Shown: positions 42,979 through 51,251 of the stretch, piece by piece
Numbering within the stretch: position 1 is the stretch's first letter
Layout of the letters: every line of letters starts with the position of its first letter
Assembly: GCF_000757885.1 (NCBI RefSeq)
Contig: NZ_JQCR01000003.1
Coordinates: 1,302,001-1,366,000, forward strand
From: Paenibacillus wynnii
GTDB taxonomy: Bacteria > Bacillota > Bacilli > Paenibacillales > Paenibacillaceae
Reading direction: 5' to 3'
Length of the DNA stretch: 64,000 bases
Position numbers and translations under genes: made by a program
The notes under the pieces: model-generated
What the model was told of the DNA's origin: nothing
Database searches by the model: none
What the model saw: only the letters and a program-made list of their open reading frames with translations

Positions 42979-43971
42979 TTATAAGGAACCTTTTCTCTTA
43001 ACCCAGCCTCGATTCGCAGTCTTGTTCGCGACGGGCATTTTATAACGCTTCGCGATTTTCAGATAGAGTTCCAGCTCTCGGCACAGCTGCAGAATAGCAG
43101 ATCTAACCTCAAACTCCTCACGGGAGGAAGGCAGTTCCATCTTTTGAAACTCTTTTTCAAGCGCCTCCAGCAGATGTTCTGTCCGCCCTGTATATTCCTC
43201 TGCCAATACATCCCCGCTAAGCTGGTCGAATAGATCGGCCACCATTTCCCCGTGCGGAAAACATTGATATACCTGGGATAACAGCTGCATCATAACCTGG
43301 ATGGATTCCAACTGCTCTTTTCGCATATAAAAATATACATTCCACGCTTCATCGGGATGGATGACGTGATTCTCCATTTCTCTTTCCGCTGCCCTCAACC
43401 CCTGCTGTACAGCCCCATTTGCAGTAATCAACTCTTTACCATCCCATACATAATGAGGATCATGAAGTGTACGAGCCATCTGACTGAATATAACGGAAAA
43501 CGCTCCATCTACCTCTTTGCGAATCCGATACATTGTACCTTCGGTCTTTGGCATGTAGATCAAATTAATCAAACCGGCAGAACCAAGTCCGATAATTAAT
43601 AGCTCCACCTGCTGCAGCAGTACATGTAGGGAGATCTCAGCTTGTCCAAATACGCGAAAGACGATAACCGAGCTTGTGACAATTCCTTCTTTGAAGCCGG
43701 ATCGGACAATAAGCGGAAACCCGAACAGTACAAACACCCCAAGCACCCAATAGTGGAACCCCAAAAGCCAGAATAGAATGCACCCGAAAAGGAGACCCAC
43801 AACCGAGGCTAAAAACCGAGCAGTTATCGTCCGGAGACTCCTTTTACGGGTGACTTCCACACCCAAAATAGCTAAAAGCCCAGCGCTCTGCGCATTGGGT
43901 ATACCTACAGCAGCCGCAATCAATATGGACATTAACGTTGCAGCCGCTGTTTTAATAATGCGAAAACCCAT
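42979..43971 (-). CDS. Aromatic acid exporter (ArAE/DUF939) family membrane protein
   Basis: This 330-aa protein has about six transmembrane segments in residues 1-150 (TAAATLMSILIAAAVGI, FLASVVGLLFGCILFWLLG, WVLGVFVLFGFPLIV and others) followed by a long cytoplasmic helical domain (~150-320). That is the layout of the short Firmicute aromatic acid exporter family (YqjA-like). The substrate is not known. ATG 43971 follows AAGGAG with 10-nt spacing; the frame is open 78 nt further upstream without a binding site. Confidence 0.85.
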   Translation of the reverse strand: MGFRIIKTAAATLMSILIAAAVGIPNAQSAGLLAILGVEVTRKRSLRTITARFLASVVGLLFGCILFWLLGFHYWVLGVFVLFGFPLIVRSGFKEGIVTSSVIVFRVFGQAEISLHVLLQQVELLIIGLGSAGLINLIYMPKTEGTMYRIRKEVDGAFSVIFSQMARTLHDPHYVWDGKELITANGAVQQGLRAAEREMENHVIHPDEAWNVYFYMRKEQLESIQVMMQLLSQVYQCFPHGEMVADLFDQLSGDVLAEEYTGRTEHLLEALEKEFQKMELPSSREEFEVRSAILQLCRELELYLKIAKRYKMPVANKTANRGWVKRKGSL

Positions 43972-44062
43972 TCCATTACCTCTCCTTAAAACAATTCCAT
44001 CATATTTATACAGTATAATCATGGTACTTGATTTTCTTAACAGGCACAATACGACATCTTTT

Positions 44063-44902
44063 TTACCTATGCGACAGCAGAAGTCTTTCTACATATACAA
44101 CCAACTGATACATCGCTGTAGCCACAGCGGCAATAATGAGCAGACTCGACATCACCAAAGTAAAATTAAACACCTGAAACCCGTAAATAATCAGATACCC
44201 CAAGCCCGACTTGGCTACCAGAAATTCTCCGACAATTACACCCACCCAAGACATACCTACATTCACTTTTAGCGTGGAGACAACCGTTGGAAAAGAAGCC
44301 GGCAGGATTACCTTGGTAAACACCTGAACCCGTGATGCCCCAAAAGACTTAACGACCTTAACCAGATTGGGATCCACACCGCAAAAGCTGTTATACACTA
44401 CCAACGTAGTAACAATGACAGTGATGGATAAAGTGGTCACGACAATCGCCGTAAATCCTGCCCCAAACATTACAATAAATATCGGCCCAAGCGCCACCTT
44501 CGGCATACTGTTGAAGACAACCATATAAGGATCAAGCACCGCTGATAAAAAAGGAGACCACCAGATGAGCACCGCTAGAAGCGTGCCGAGCAATGTTCCT
44601 AATACGAAACCTACAGCAGTCTCACCCACAGTCATGCCTAGATGGGGCCACAAGCTGCCGCTGACCATATCGCCTAATATCTGCTGGAATACCTTTGTAG
44701 GGTAGCTGAACAGTAGTTCATCAATCCACCCTAATCTGGCACCCACTTCCCAAGCCGCAAAGAATAACAGCATGATAACGGATCTTACAACCATTACGTT
44801 TCTCTTTCGCTGCTTAATTCCCCGAGAGTAATCTTCATGCATGTCTTGCAGCCATTGTGCACGGGAAGCTGCTGAAGTCTCGGATGGCCCCCTTTTATTC
44901 AT
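44063..44902 (-). CDS. ABC transporter permease, SsuC/TauC type
   Basis: This 279-aa permease has about six transmembrane helices and the EAA-loop motif VKVVKSFGASRVQVFTKVILPASFP (partly shown) that docks the ATPase. The N-terminal ~25 residues are charged and cytoplasmic. ATG 44902 overlaps the ATPase stop by 8 bp and follows GGAGGGG. The set with the two upstream genes forms a nitrate/sulfonate/taurine-class (NitT/TauT) importer; the substrate is unassigned. Confidence 0.9.
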   Translation of the reverse strand: MNKRGPSETSAASRAQWLQDMHEDYSRGIKQRKRNVMVVRSVIMLLFFAAWEVGARLGWIDELLFSYPTKVFQQILGDMVSGSLWPHLGMTVGETAVGFVLGTLLGTLLAVLIWWSPFLSAVLDPYMVVFNSMPKVALGPIFIVMFGAGFTAIVVTTLSITVIVTTLVVYNSFCGVDPNLVKVVKSFGASRVQVFTKVILPASFPTVVSTLKVNVGMSWVGVIVGEFLVAKSGLGYLIIYGFQVFNFTLVMSSLLIIAAVATAMYQLVVYVERLLLSHR

Positions 44903-45677
44903 TCGTCTCCCCTCCTGCCAACTCCATTTCCCTCCATATTTCATTAAAAAGCTCTACAAACCCCTTTTGGTTGCGTGCATAGAGAGGCGGAGCCTCGCGG
45001 ATTCCCAACGGTATGGGGAATATCTTGCGAATCTTCCCCGGATTCCGTTCCAGTAAGATTACGGTGCTGCTTACCGCGATCGCTTCCGACAGATCATGTG
45101 TGACCAGGATAGCAGTGGTGCCTCGGTGCCGGAATGTTTCGGATACAAGATCCTCCAGCTGGAGCTTTATCTGATAATCCAATGCTGAAAAAGGTTCATC
45201 GAGCAGCAGTAAACTGGGATCCGTAGCTAATGTTCTGACCAAGGCGACCCGCTGCCGCATCCCACCTGATAGCTGAGAAGGATACTGGTTGCCCTTACCT
45301 GCAAGCCCCATATCCTCCAGTAGCCTCAAGGTCTTCTCTCTTGTTTCTTGATTAAATCTGCCGGTCAACTCAAGTCCCAATACTGCATTATCCAGGATGC
45401 TGCGCCAAGGAAAGAGATAATCCTGCTGCAGCATATACCCTACCTCAGGAGTAGGGCCTTCTACCCTTTGACCGTTAAGCAAGACCTCCCCGTGAGAAGG
45501 TTGTAGCAGCCCGGCTATAATAGAAAGCAACGTGGTTTTCCCGCATCCGCTGGGTCCAACCAAGCTGACGAATTCCCCTTGGCCAATACTTAGATTCAGA
45601 TCTTCCAGGGCCAGAGAAGCTTCCTGATCACCAAGATAAGCGTGAGTTATACCTTTCAATTGGACAACTGGAAGCAT
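44895..45677 (-). CDS. ABC transporter ATPase, SsuB/TauB type
   Basis: This 260-aa nucleotide-binding subunit has Walker A GPSGCGKTT, Q-loop LQQDYLFPW, signature LSGGMRQR, Walker B LLLLDEPFSALD and switch His VTHD. It energises the adjacent permease. ATG 45677 follows GGAGGAG; the frame is open further upstream into the 3' end of the binding-protein gene. FPWRS after the Q-loop is typical of the sulfonate/taurine class. Confidence 0.92.
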   Translation of the reverse strand: MLPVVQLKGITHAYLGDQEASLALEDLNLSIGQGEFVSLVGPSGCGKTTLLSIIAGLLQPSHGEVLLNGQRVEGPTPEVGYMLQQDYLFPWRSILDNAVLGLELTGRFNQETREKTLRLLEDMGLAGKGNQYPSQLSGGMRQRVALVRTLATDPSLLLLDEPFSALDYQIKLQLEDLVSETFRHRGTTAILVTHDLSEAIAVSSTVILLERNPGKIRKIFPIPLGIREAPPLYARNQKGFVELFNEIWREMELAGGETNE

Positions 45678-45726
45678 ATCATCTCCTCCTCCCTCATCAT
45701 TGCGAGAATATGTTTTCATGTTCGAC

Positions 45727-46746
45727 TTACTTTGCAGTGTCGTCCTTAATATCTTTCTGAGCTTTTTCCGCGAAGGTGTTGTTGACAATTTTTTCGGACG
45801 GTACGCGTGCCTTCAACTCTCCTGCGTTATCCATCACATCCAATAAATTGTTCCATTCCTTGTCATCCACTGTCGGATTAGTAGCATAGGTATCCTGATC
45901 TTTATACCGTTTTACAACCGATACAACGATATCTTTCTCCGTTTTTTCGAAGTATGGCATGATTGCAGTAGCAATTTCCTCCGGGCTATGGCCTTTAACC
46001 CACAGCTGCGCCCGTTGAATGGCATTGGTGAACTTTTGTACCGTGTCCCCGTTTTTGGAGATATAGCTGTCCTTAGACATGAATACCGTATACGGCAAAT
46101 AGCCGCTCTCTACCCCGAAGGAAGCTACGACCGTCCCCCGACCTTCACGTTCGAAGATCGAAGCCTGCGGCTCGAAAAGCTGGACGTAATCCCCTGTTCC
46201 CGATGCATAGGCTCCTGCGATATTCGCAAAGTCGATATTCTGAATCAGCGTTATATCCTTCGCAGGATCGATCCCTTTCTGGAGCAAGGTAAAAGCACCT
46301 GCCATCTGCGGCATACCGCCTTTTCTTTGCCCGAGGAAAGTTGACCCTTTCACTTGGTCCCAGTTGAAAGTCCCGTCCGCTTTTCGGGCGAACAAGAATG
46401 TCCCGTCTCTTTGTGTAAGCTGTGCAAAATTGATGACAGGATCATCAGCCCCTTGCTGATATACATAAATAGAGGTTTCGGAGCCTACCAATGCAACATC
46501 AATCGCACCTGACAGCAGTGCTGTCATAGTCTTATCTCCGCCCGGAATCGTCTGCAGTTCCACCTCCAACCCCTCATCCTTGAAGAAGCCCTGCGTAAGA
46601 GCAACATATTCAGGCGCATAAAATACAGAACGAGTGACCTCACCGATTTTAACTTTGACTGTAGAATCCCCGCCGCAGCCCGCAAGAATAGAAAAACACA
46701 TTCCGATCATCAGGAAGAAAACCGCAGCTTTTCTTCTTCTATTCAT
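45727..46746 (-). CDS. ABC transporter substrate-binding lipoprotein (NMT1/SsuA type)
   Basis: This 339-aa binding protein has a lipoprotein signal peptide with lipobox LAGC (Cys ~23), then a periplasmic-binding fold of the NMT1/SsuA group: SVFYAPEYVALTQGFFKDEGLEVEL-type start, GSETSIYV and KGGMPQ segments. It is anchored outside the membrane. It heads the ABC operon; no TPP or SAM riboswitch is visible upstream, so thiamine-precursor or sulfur substrates are not specially supported. AAAGGAG precedes the ATG. Confidence 0.9.
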   Translation of the reverse strand: MNRRRKAAVFFLMIGMCFSILAGCGGDSTVKVKIGEVTRSVFYAPEYVALTQGFFKDEGLEVELQTIPGGDKTMTALLSGAIDVALVGSETSIYVYQQGADDPVINFAQLTQRDGTFLFARKADGTFNWDQVKGSTFLGQRKGGMPQMAGAFTLLQKGIDPAKDITLIQNIDFANIAGAYASGTGDYVQLFEPQASIFEREGRGTVVASFGVESGYLPYTVFMSKDSYISKNGDTVQKFTNAIQRAQLWVKGHSPEEIATAIMPYFEKTEKDIVVSVVKRYKDQDTYATNPTVDDKEWNNLLDVMDNAGELKARVPSEKIVNNTFAEKAQKDIKDDTAK

Positions 46747-46834
46747 CCTTCATTCTCCTTTATCATCAGCTTTCAATACCCTCTATAAATCATATGCCGA
46801 CGTCCATAGAAAGGTTAAGATCAGGAGAGTGAAT

Positions 46835-47039
46835 CGTTTGCACATAGATTTGTCCTATTCTTGGCGTAAATTCAACCCATTCTTTTTGCTTTGGAGGTTA
46901 ACTATTACATCATATATGCGAAATTAGGAGTATTTCAAAGTAATTAAAAGGAAACCAATGTAAATATGTATATATACTCCCTAATTCGTATATTATCATC
47001 TAATTCACTTATTTTTGAGTTGTGCAAACGTTTTAACAA
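46835..47039. promoter_or_regulatory. Divergent intergenic region with inverted GTGCAAACG sites and a LacI-type palindrome
   Basis: The 364-nt gene-free interval between the SBP and amylase genes holds GTGCAAACG twice, in opposite orientation (46835-46843 minus, 47022-47030 plus). The second lies in TTGTGCAAACGTTTTAACAA (47020-47039), 8 of 10 positions symmetric about CG, as in LacI-family operators. No convincing promoter was found. Confidence 0.4.
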
Positions 47040-47065
47040 AAAGGTTCTTTTCCTGTAAGATGAAT

Positions 47066-47081
47066 AAAAAAGCGCTTACTT
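47066..47081 (+). promoter_or_regulatory. Weak catabolite-response element (cre) candidate
   Basis: AAAAAAGCGCTTACTT matches the cre consensus except at the TG pair near the left end. It lies 30 nt upstream of the alpha-amylase start, a location where CcpA would block transcription. Confidence 0.35.
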
Positions 47082-47110
47082 CATTTTATAAACTTAGGAG
47101 GAAACACTGT

Positions 47111-48829
47111 ATGAAGCCCAACCTATCCACTATACATAAATACCGCCCACTTCAGTCCTTAACGGCAGTCGCTTTAACATTAAGTATTCTAATCGGCTGC
47201 TCTTCAGACTCTGAAGGTACAACAACAAGTCTATCACCGTTACCTTCACAAAGTGCCTCACCTGCACCAAGTCCAGCGGAGACATCTAAGTCACCAAGCG
47301 AGCCCAGTAGTAGTGTAATTGATGAACAGCCGTCGACCGTTTTTTATGAGATATTCGTCCGTTCCTTCTATGACTCGAATGGAGATGGAATCGGTGATCT
47401 GCGAGGAATTACCGAAAAGCTGGATTATTTAAATGACGGAAATTCAGATACAAAGAATGATCTTGGCGTGGGTGGGATTTGGCTGATGCCCATTAACCCT
47501 TCTCCAAGCTATCACGGATATGATGTCACGGATTATCGCGCAGTGAACCCTGATTACGGAACGCTTGAAGATTTACAGGTGTTGGTTGAGGAAGCACATA
47601 AGCGGGGTATTAAGGTCATTATGGACCTAGTGGTTAATCATACGAGCAAGTCCCATCCATGGTTTATAGACTCTGCCAAAAACAAGGATGGAGATTTCAG
47701 GGATTGGTATGTTTGGGCAGAAGATCAGAACCGTCCGGTAAAGGGAACCAGCGCATCAGGGAGTGGAGATCCATGGCACTCCGTGTTGGGGAGCCATTAT
47801 CTAGGAATTTTTTGGGACGGTATGCCCGATCTTAATTTCGACAATCCAGAGGTACGCAGTGAGATGAAGGATATCGGTCGTTTTTGGCTGGAAAAAGGCA
47901 TTGACGGTTTCCGGCTGGATGCAGCCAAGCATATTTATGAAGATCTATCGAGCGACAAAAGTGAAGCCACAACCTCCAAAAATGTGGCCTGGTGGCAGGA
48001 TTTCCGTAAAGCAATGAGTGAGGTTAACCCCGAAGCTTATATTGTAGGTGAGGTGTGGGAAAATTCAGCCGTGTCTGTTGGTGCGTATTTGAATCAGGCA
48101 TTTGATTCCGGCTTCAACTTTGGACTGGCAGAATCGCTGCTCCAATCCGCCAAAAGTGAAAAGGACAGCGGCATTGCATATACCTTGGAGCGAACCTACA
48201 AGCTGTATTCCAAAATTTCAGACGGTGCTTTTACCGATGCTATTTTTCTAACGAATCATGATCAGAATCGGGTGATGAGCCAACTGGACGACGACCCTAA
48301 CCATGCCAAAATGGCGGCGGCACTGCTACTAACTTTACCTGGGAATCCTTTCATTTATTATGGAGAAGAAATCGGGATGCTGGGTGTGAAACCGGATGAA
48401 GGCATTCGGGAACCTATGGGTTGGTATGCAGAAGGTACCGGTAAGGGGCAAACCACTTGGGAAAACAGAAGCAACAACGAGGGTTCAGATTCAAGCAGTG
48501 TGGACATTCAGAATAGCAAGGGAGCATCACTACTGCAAAATTATCGAGATTTGATCGCCGTTCGGAATGAAGTGCCTGCTCTGCAGAATGGAAATATCCG
48601 GGATTATGCCTCCGGGAATTCCAGTATTACTGCCTTTGAACGTTTAACGACCAAAGAACGAGTATTAGTCGTTCACAATCTTAGCGGTCAAGAGCAGCAT
48701 ATGAAGCTTACTGCAAAAGGAAATGACGGAAATTATACGGCTATCTTGAAGGATTTATCTAAATCAGCAGCTCTAAATGGAGAAGAAATCACACTTCCTC
48801 CCTATTCTACGGTTATTCTTCAGCCTTAA
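47111..48829 (+). CDS. Lipoprotein alpha-amylase family (GH13) enzyme
   Basis: This 572-aa secreted glycosidase has a signal peptide with lipobox LIGC, a Ser/Pro/Thr-rich linker (~30-75) and a GH13 barrel. Conserved regions are DLVVNHTS (region I), GFRLDAAKH with the nucleophile Asp (II), VGEVWEN with the acid-base Glu (III) and LTNHDQNR with the transition-state Asp (IV). A C-terminal beta domain follows. It is anchored on the outer membrane face and degrades alpha-glucans. ATG 47111 follows AGGAGG; a longer frame upstream lacks a signal peptide. Confidence 0.93.
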   Translation: MKPNLSTIHKYRPLQSLTAVALTLSILIGCSSDSEGTTTSLSPLPSQSASPAPSPAETSKSPSEPSSSVIDEQPSTVFYEIFVRSFYDSNGDGIGDLRGITEKLDYLNDGNSDTKNDLGVGGIWLMPINPSPSYHGYDVTDYRAVNPDYGTLEDLQVLVEEAHKRGIKVIMDLVVNHTSKSHPWFIDSAKNKDGDFRDWYVWAEDQNRPVKGTSASGSGDPWHSVLGSHYLGIFWDGMPDLNFDNPEVRSEMKDIGRFWLEKGIDGFRLDAAKHIYEDLSSDKSEATTSKNVAWWQDFRKAMSEVNPEAYIVGEVWENSAVSVGAYLNQAFDSGFNFGLAESLLQSAKSEKDSGIAYTLERTYKLYSKISDGAFTDAIFLTNHDQNRVMSQLDDDPNHAKMAAALLLTLPGNPFIYYGEEIGMLGVKPDEGIREPMGWYAEGTGKGQTTWENRSNNEGSDSSSVDIQNSKGASLLQNYRDLIAVRNEVPALQNGNIRDYASGNSSITAFERLTTKERVLVVHNLSGQEQHMKLTAKGNDGNYTAILKDLSKSAALNGEEITLPPYSTVILQP

Positions 48830-48927
48830 TCTAGCAATCTTTATGTTATCATAAGCTAATTTTAAGGTAAAATTAAGAAATGAGGGGTACTATTTGAATA
48901 TGAAATACTTTTAGCGAGGTGATTTCA

Positions 48928-49167
48928 ATGAGAATGGTCATAACGTTTCAGAACAAGTCTGTACCTGTGTATTTTACAACAGAAAATAAACAGCCCACTC
49001 AAAAAGTACTTCGATTGCTTACTAGCACCTTGGATCTCAAAATTCAAAAGGGCAAAAGCGCCCTGAAGAAATGTTTGAATTCTCTGATTAGTATCGAAAT
49101 TAAAGGCTCGGAAGCTATATTGCACAGTTATAGTGAAAATGATTCATTAGCGCTATCCCTCTATTAA
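48928..49167 (+). CDS. Small hypothetical protein
   Basis: This 79-aa product (start ATG after GAGGTGATTTCA) begins with beta-strand-like MRMVITFQNKSVPVYF, followed by a Lys/Ser/Leu-rich middle and ISIEIKGSEAILHSYSEN. It has no signal peptide or known motif. The intrinsic terminator starts inside the coding sequence and the stop codon falls in the terminator loop. I do not recognise it. Confidence 0.5.
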   Translation: MRMVITFQNKSVPVYFTTENKQPTQKVLRLLTSTLDLKIQKGKSALKKCLNSLISIEIKGSEAILHSYSENDSLALSLY

Positions 49168-49185
49168 GAGGGGTAGCTTTTTTTT
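49152..49185 (+). terminator. Terminator overlapping the preceding stop codon
   Basis: Stem GCTATCCCTCT with AGAGGGGTAGC, loop ATTA, then eight T residues. The TAA stop is in the loop. Confidence 0.87.
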
Positions 49186-49192
49186 GTTTATT

Positions 49193-49330
49193 TTAACCTG
49201 TTTTAGGATTGCTCTTCTCCGCTTTTTCCGCCTTTTGAATCCGTAATTTGAAAAGCTTCACTAAATTCAGCCGCGTATGTTCCTCATGACAGTTATCCAG
49301 CTTCTTGATAATAAACCGGTCAATGGACAT
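49193..49330 (-). CDS. 45-residue basic helical small protein
   Basis: ATG 49330 is preceded by AAAAGGAGCGATTGAT, a good ribosome binding site. The frame gives MSIDRFIIKKLDNCHEEHT and continues as a Lys/Glu-rich helix (VKLFKLRIQKAEKAEK) to a TAA at 49193. The coding signal is helix-like with strong codon regularity, but no family is recognised. Its stop lies 8 nt from the end of the terminator of the convergent gene. Confidence 0.5.
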   Translation of the reverse strand: MSIDRFIIKKLDNCHEEHTRLNLVKLFKLRIQKAEKAEKSNPKTG

Positions 49331-49500
49331 ATCAATCGCTCCTTTTTAGTAACTGGCTTTTACAGGAAATGATTTCCTATTTCCATGTATCCCCTATTTA
49401 ACCGGGTTTTTTCTCTTTTAAACGTCTAAACGTGAATTAAAAACGATAAATTTATTGGCTCAAAACCAAAATCAGTGATTGACCGTTTGTGAAACAAACC

Positions 49501-49630
49501 GCTACGGGTTCGGAGGGATCTTGCGATCGCTGTTAAAGCCTGATTTCTGGATTGTAAAATGAATTATAGGTTAAAATCGGGCTTTAAAGGCGAACACTGC
49601 CGTTTCTCCAGAATCCCTCCGACCCTCCGC
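49501..49630. repeat. Palindromic dispersed element, copy 3
   Basis: The inner stem TTAAAGCCTGATTT (49533-49546) pairs with AAATCGGGCTTTAA (49574-49587, one wobble), and the outer stem TCGGAGGGAT (49510-49519) pairs perfectly with ATCCCTCCGA (49613-49622). The frame CGCTGTT...AAAGGCG...CTGCCGTTTCTCCAG matches copy 1 at 5.6 kb, but the stem sequence differs while pairing is kept. It fills most of the gene-free interval 49331-49697. Confidence 0.72.
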
Positions 49631-49697
49631 TCTGTTCGCTCATAAAGTCAACCTCTGATTTTAAGATTGTACCCATTTATATCAGGTAGGAAATAAA

Positions 49698-49736
49698 CAA
49701 GACCTCCCGTTCTTTAATGAAATCAGGGAAGTCTTG
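49698..49736 (-). terminator. Terminator after rsgA
   Basis: Interrupted stem CAAGAC-TCCC with GGGA-GTCTTG and T-rich tails on both strands (seven T on plus, TTTATTT on minus). Confidence 0.75.
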
Positions 49737-49758
49737 TTTTTTTAGATTCTAATGGCCC

Positions 49759-50850
49759 TTACAACTCTTCTATTTCCTTGCGCCAGCCTTTTCTGCCTGA
49801 ACGAGAAGCGGTTACCTTGGATTGAGACACGTTTTTACGCTTTGCCTTTTCCTCTTTTACACTTTGGTACAACAATTCGCGCTGCGTTCTACGGTAGTTC
49901 AGTATGCGTTTTTCCTCCAGTTCCCCTGTTCGCACGGCTTCCAGTACGGCACATCCCTCTTCTTGCTCGTGACGGCAGTCACTGAACCGGCATCCTGATG
50001 CCAAGAGTATGATATCCCCGAAAGCCAGGTCGAGACCCCCGTCATCATTCCATAACTGCAGTTCCCGCATCCCGGGCGTATCGACAATAATGCCTCCTGC
50101 CGGCATAACAAACAGCTCACGATGGGTTGTTGTATGACGTCCGCGGCTGTCACCCTCTCTAACGTCTTGAGTACGCTGTACCGGCTTACCGCAGAGCCAG
50201 TTCACCAGCGTAGACTTGCCGCAGCCTGATGAACCTGTTAAAGCTACGGTCTGACCCTTGCCGATATAAGGCATGAGCGAGTCCCGTCCATTATCCTCCA
50301 AGGCGCTTACGGCGTGAACAGCTACCCCGGGTGCAACCCGTTCCATTTCAGCAATTTTCCGCTCTGAATCGAGACATAAATCCGCTTTAGTCAGCAGTAT
50401 TACCGGACTCGCCCCGCTATTCCAAGCCATGATCAGGTATCTTTCCATTCTTCTGACATTGTAATCGTCATTCAAAGCGCTGACTAGAAATAAGGTATCG
50501 ACGTTCGCCGCAATGATCTGTTCGGCTGTCACATTCCCTGCGGCTTGCCTGGAAATGACACTGTGCCTTGGAACGACACAGTGGACGATAGCATGATCGC
50601 CCGCATCCAGAAGGGTAAGCGCAACCCAATCGCCAATCGCGGGATAGCCTCCGGAATGACTTAGCTCAAATCGCAGTTTACCTGCCAACTCACCCCAAAT
50701 CTCTCCAGCTTCGGTCATGACTCGAAATTTACTGCCGAAGTCACCGACAATCCGCCCAGGTACCAAGCCTTTATCCTCGTTATTATTACTTTCTATTTGA
50801 CTCCACTTGCTGGACCAGCTTTGGTTCCAGCCATATTGTTCTATACTCAA
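49759..50850 (-). CDS. rsgA: Ribosome small-subunit-dependent GTPase A (RsgA/YloQ type)
   Basis: This 363-aa circularly permuted GTPase has an OB-fold N-terminus (~30-110), G4 LTKADL, G1 GSSGCGKST, G3 VDTPGMRE and a C-terminal zinc knuckle CRFSDCRHEQEEGC. It helps mature the 30S subunit. The sequence is longer than classical YloQ (~298 aa), so it may be a paralogue. A TTG start follows AGGAGGG. A ~400-nt leader upstream contains a short ORF and two terminators, suggesting inducible expression. Confidence 0.9.
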   Translation of the reverse strand: MSIEQYGWNQSWSSKWSQIESNNNEDKGLVPGRIVGDFGSKFRVMTEAGEIWGELAGKLRFELSHSGGYPAIGDWVALTLLDAGDHAIVHCVVPRHSVISRQAAGNVTAEQIIAANVDTLFLVSALNDDYNVRRMERYLIMAWNSGASPVILLTKADLCLDSERKIAEMERVAPGVAVHAVSALEDNGRDSLMPYIGKGQTVALTGSSGCGKSTLVNWLCGKPVQRTQDVREGDSRGRHTTTHRELFVMPAGGIIVDTPGMRELQLWNDDGGLDLAFGDIILLASGCRFSDCRHEQEEGCAVLEAVRTGELEEKRILNYRRTQRELLYQSVKEEKAKRKNVSQSKVTASRSGRKGWRKEIEEL

Positions 50851-50927
50851 TGAATACCCTCCTAGAATGTTGTTTCATCCATCTTGCAATTCCATTCATT
50901 CCCTGTATCTGCGTATTCCGGGCACAC

Positions 50928-50957
50928 AAAAAACCGCCGGAGTTCAAGCTCCGGCGG
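50928..50957 (-). terminator. Leader terminator 2, upstream of rsgA
   Basis: The stem CCGCCGGAG/CTCCGGCGG is perfect over 9 bp and is followed by six T residues on the minus strand. It lies 78 nt before the rsgA start with no gene in between. Confidence 0.85.
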
Positions 50958-51015
50958 CAAATAACACCTTAGTGTCCTGAAAATTTCATCAGAACCCATG
51001 GTGATATAGACATAC

Positions 51016-51054
51016 ATAGATATAACTGCAGTATGGATGCAGAATATCTATGCA
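51016..51054 (-). other. Hairpin between the two rsgA leader terminators
   Basis: Minus-strand CATAGATAT-(T)-CTGCA pairs with TGCAG-(TT)-ATATCTATG. It lacks a T tract. It sits between the two terminators and could be part of an alternate fold. Confidence 0.5.
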
Positions 51055-51055
51055 T

Positions 51056-51092
51056 GCAAAAAAGCCGCCGGAACCCTACGGTCCCCGGCGGC
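51056..51092 (-). terminator. Leader terminator 1, upstream of rsgA
   Basis: An 8-bp GCCGCCGG/CCGGCGGC stem with a 13-nt loop is followed by six T residues on the minus strand. The 5' arm AGCCGC can alternatively pair with GCGGCT (51145-51150) inside the upstream short ORF. Confidence 0.85.
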
Positions 51093-51133
51093 TCTAAAAG
51101 GCATAAATGAGCATACCTGCTAAGCTGCGTTCC

Positions 51134-51217
51134 TTAAAGTCTGCAGCCGCTGTTCCCCGGAAGACACGTATTAATAACAGTTATTACCGATAAGGTCGCT
51201 CCTGTATAAACTGTCAT
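51134..51217 (-). CDS. Short leader ORF (27 aa) upstream of rsgA
   Basis: ATG 51217 follows AAGGAG with 10-nt spacing and encodes MTVYTGATLSVITVINTC then LPGNSGCRL and a TAA. It starts ~28 nt after the inferred transcription start and ends 42 nt before the first leader terminator. Its tail includes GCGGCT, which can pair with the terminator's 5' arm. This layout resembles uORF-controlled antibiotic-inducible genes, by analogy only. Confidence 0.5.
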   Translation of the reverse strand: MTVYTGATLSVITVINTCLPGNSGCRL

Positions 51218-51251
51218 ATCACATCGTCTCCTTCCAGAATATTATGATGCC

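Noticed and set aside
46747..47010. TPP riboswitch upstream of the NMT1/SsuA-type binding protein
   Set aside because: No CTGAGA or ACCTGA-type core is present on the minus strand.
50858..50995. 45-codon ORF on the minus strand (MGSDEIFRTLRCYL...) just before rsgA
   Set aside because: It has no ribosome binding site and runs through a strong terminator stem, so it is most likely a chance frame.
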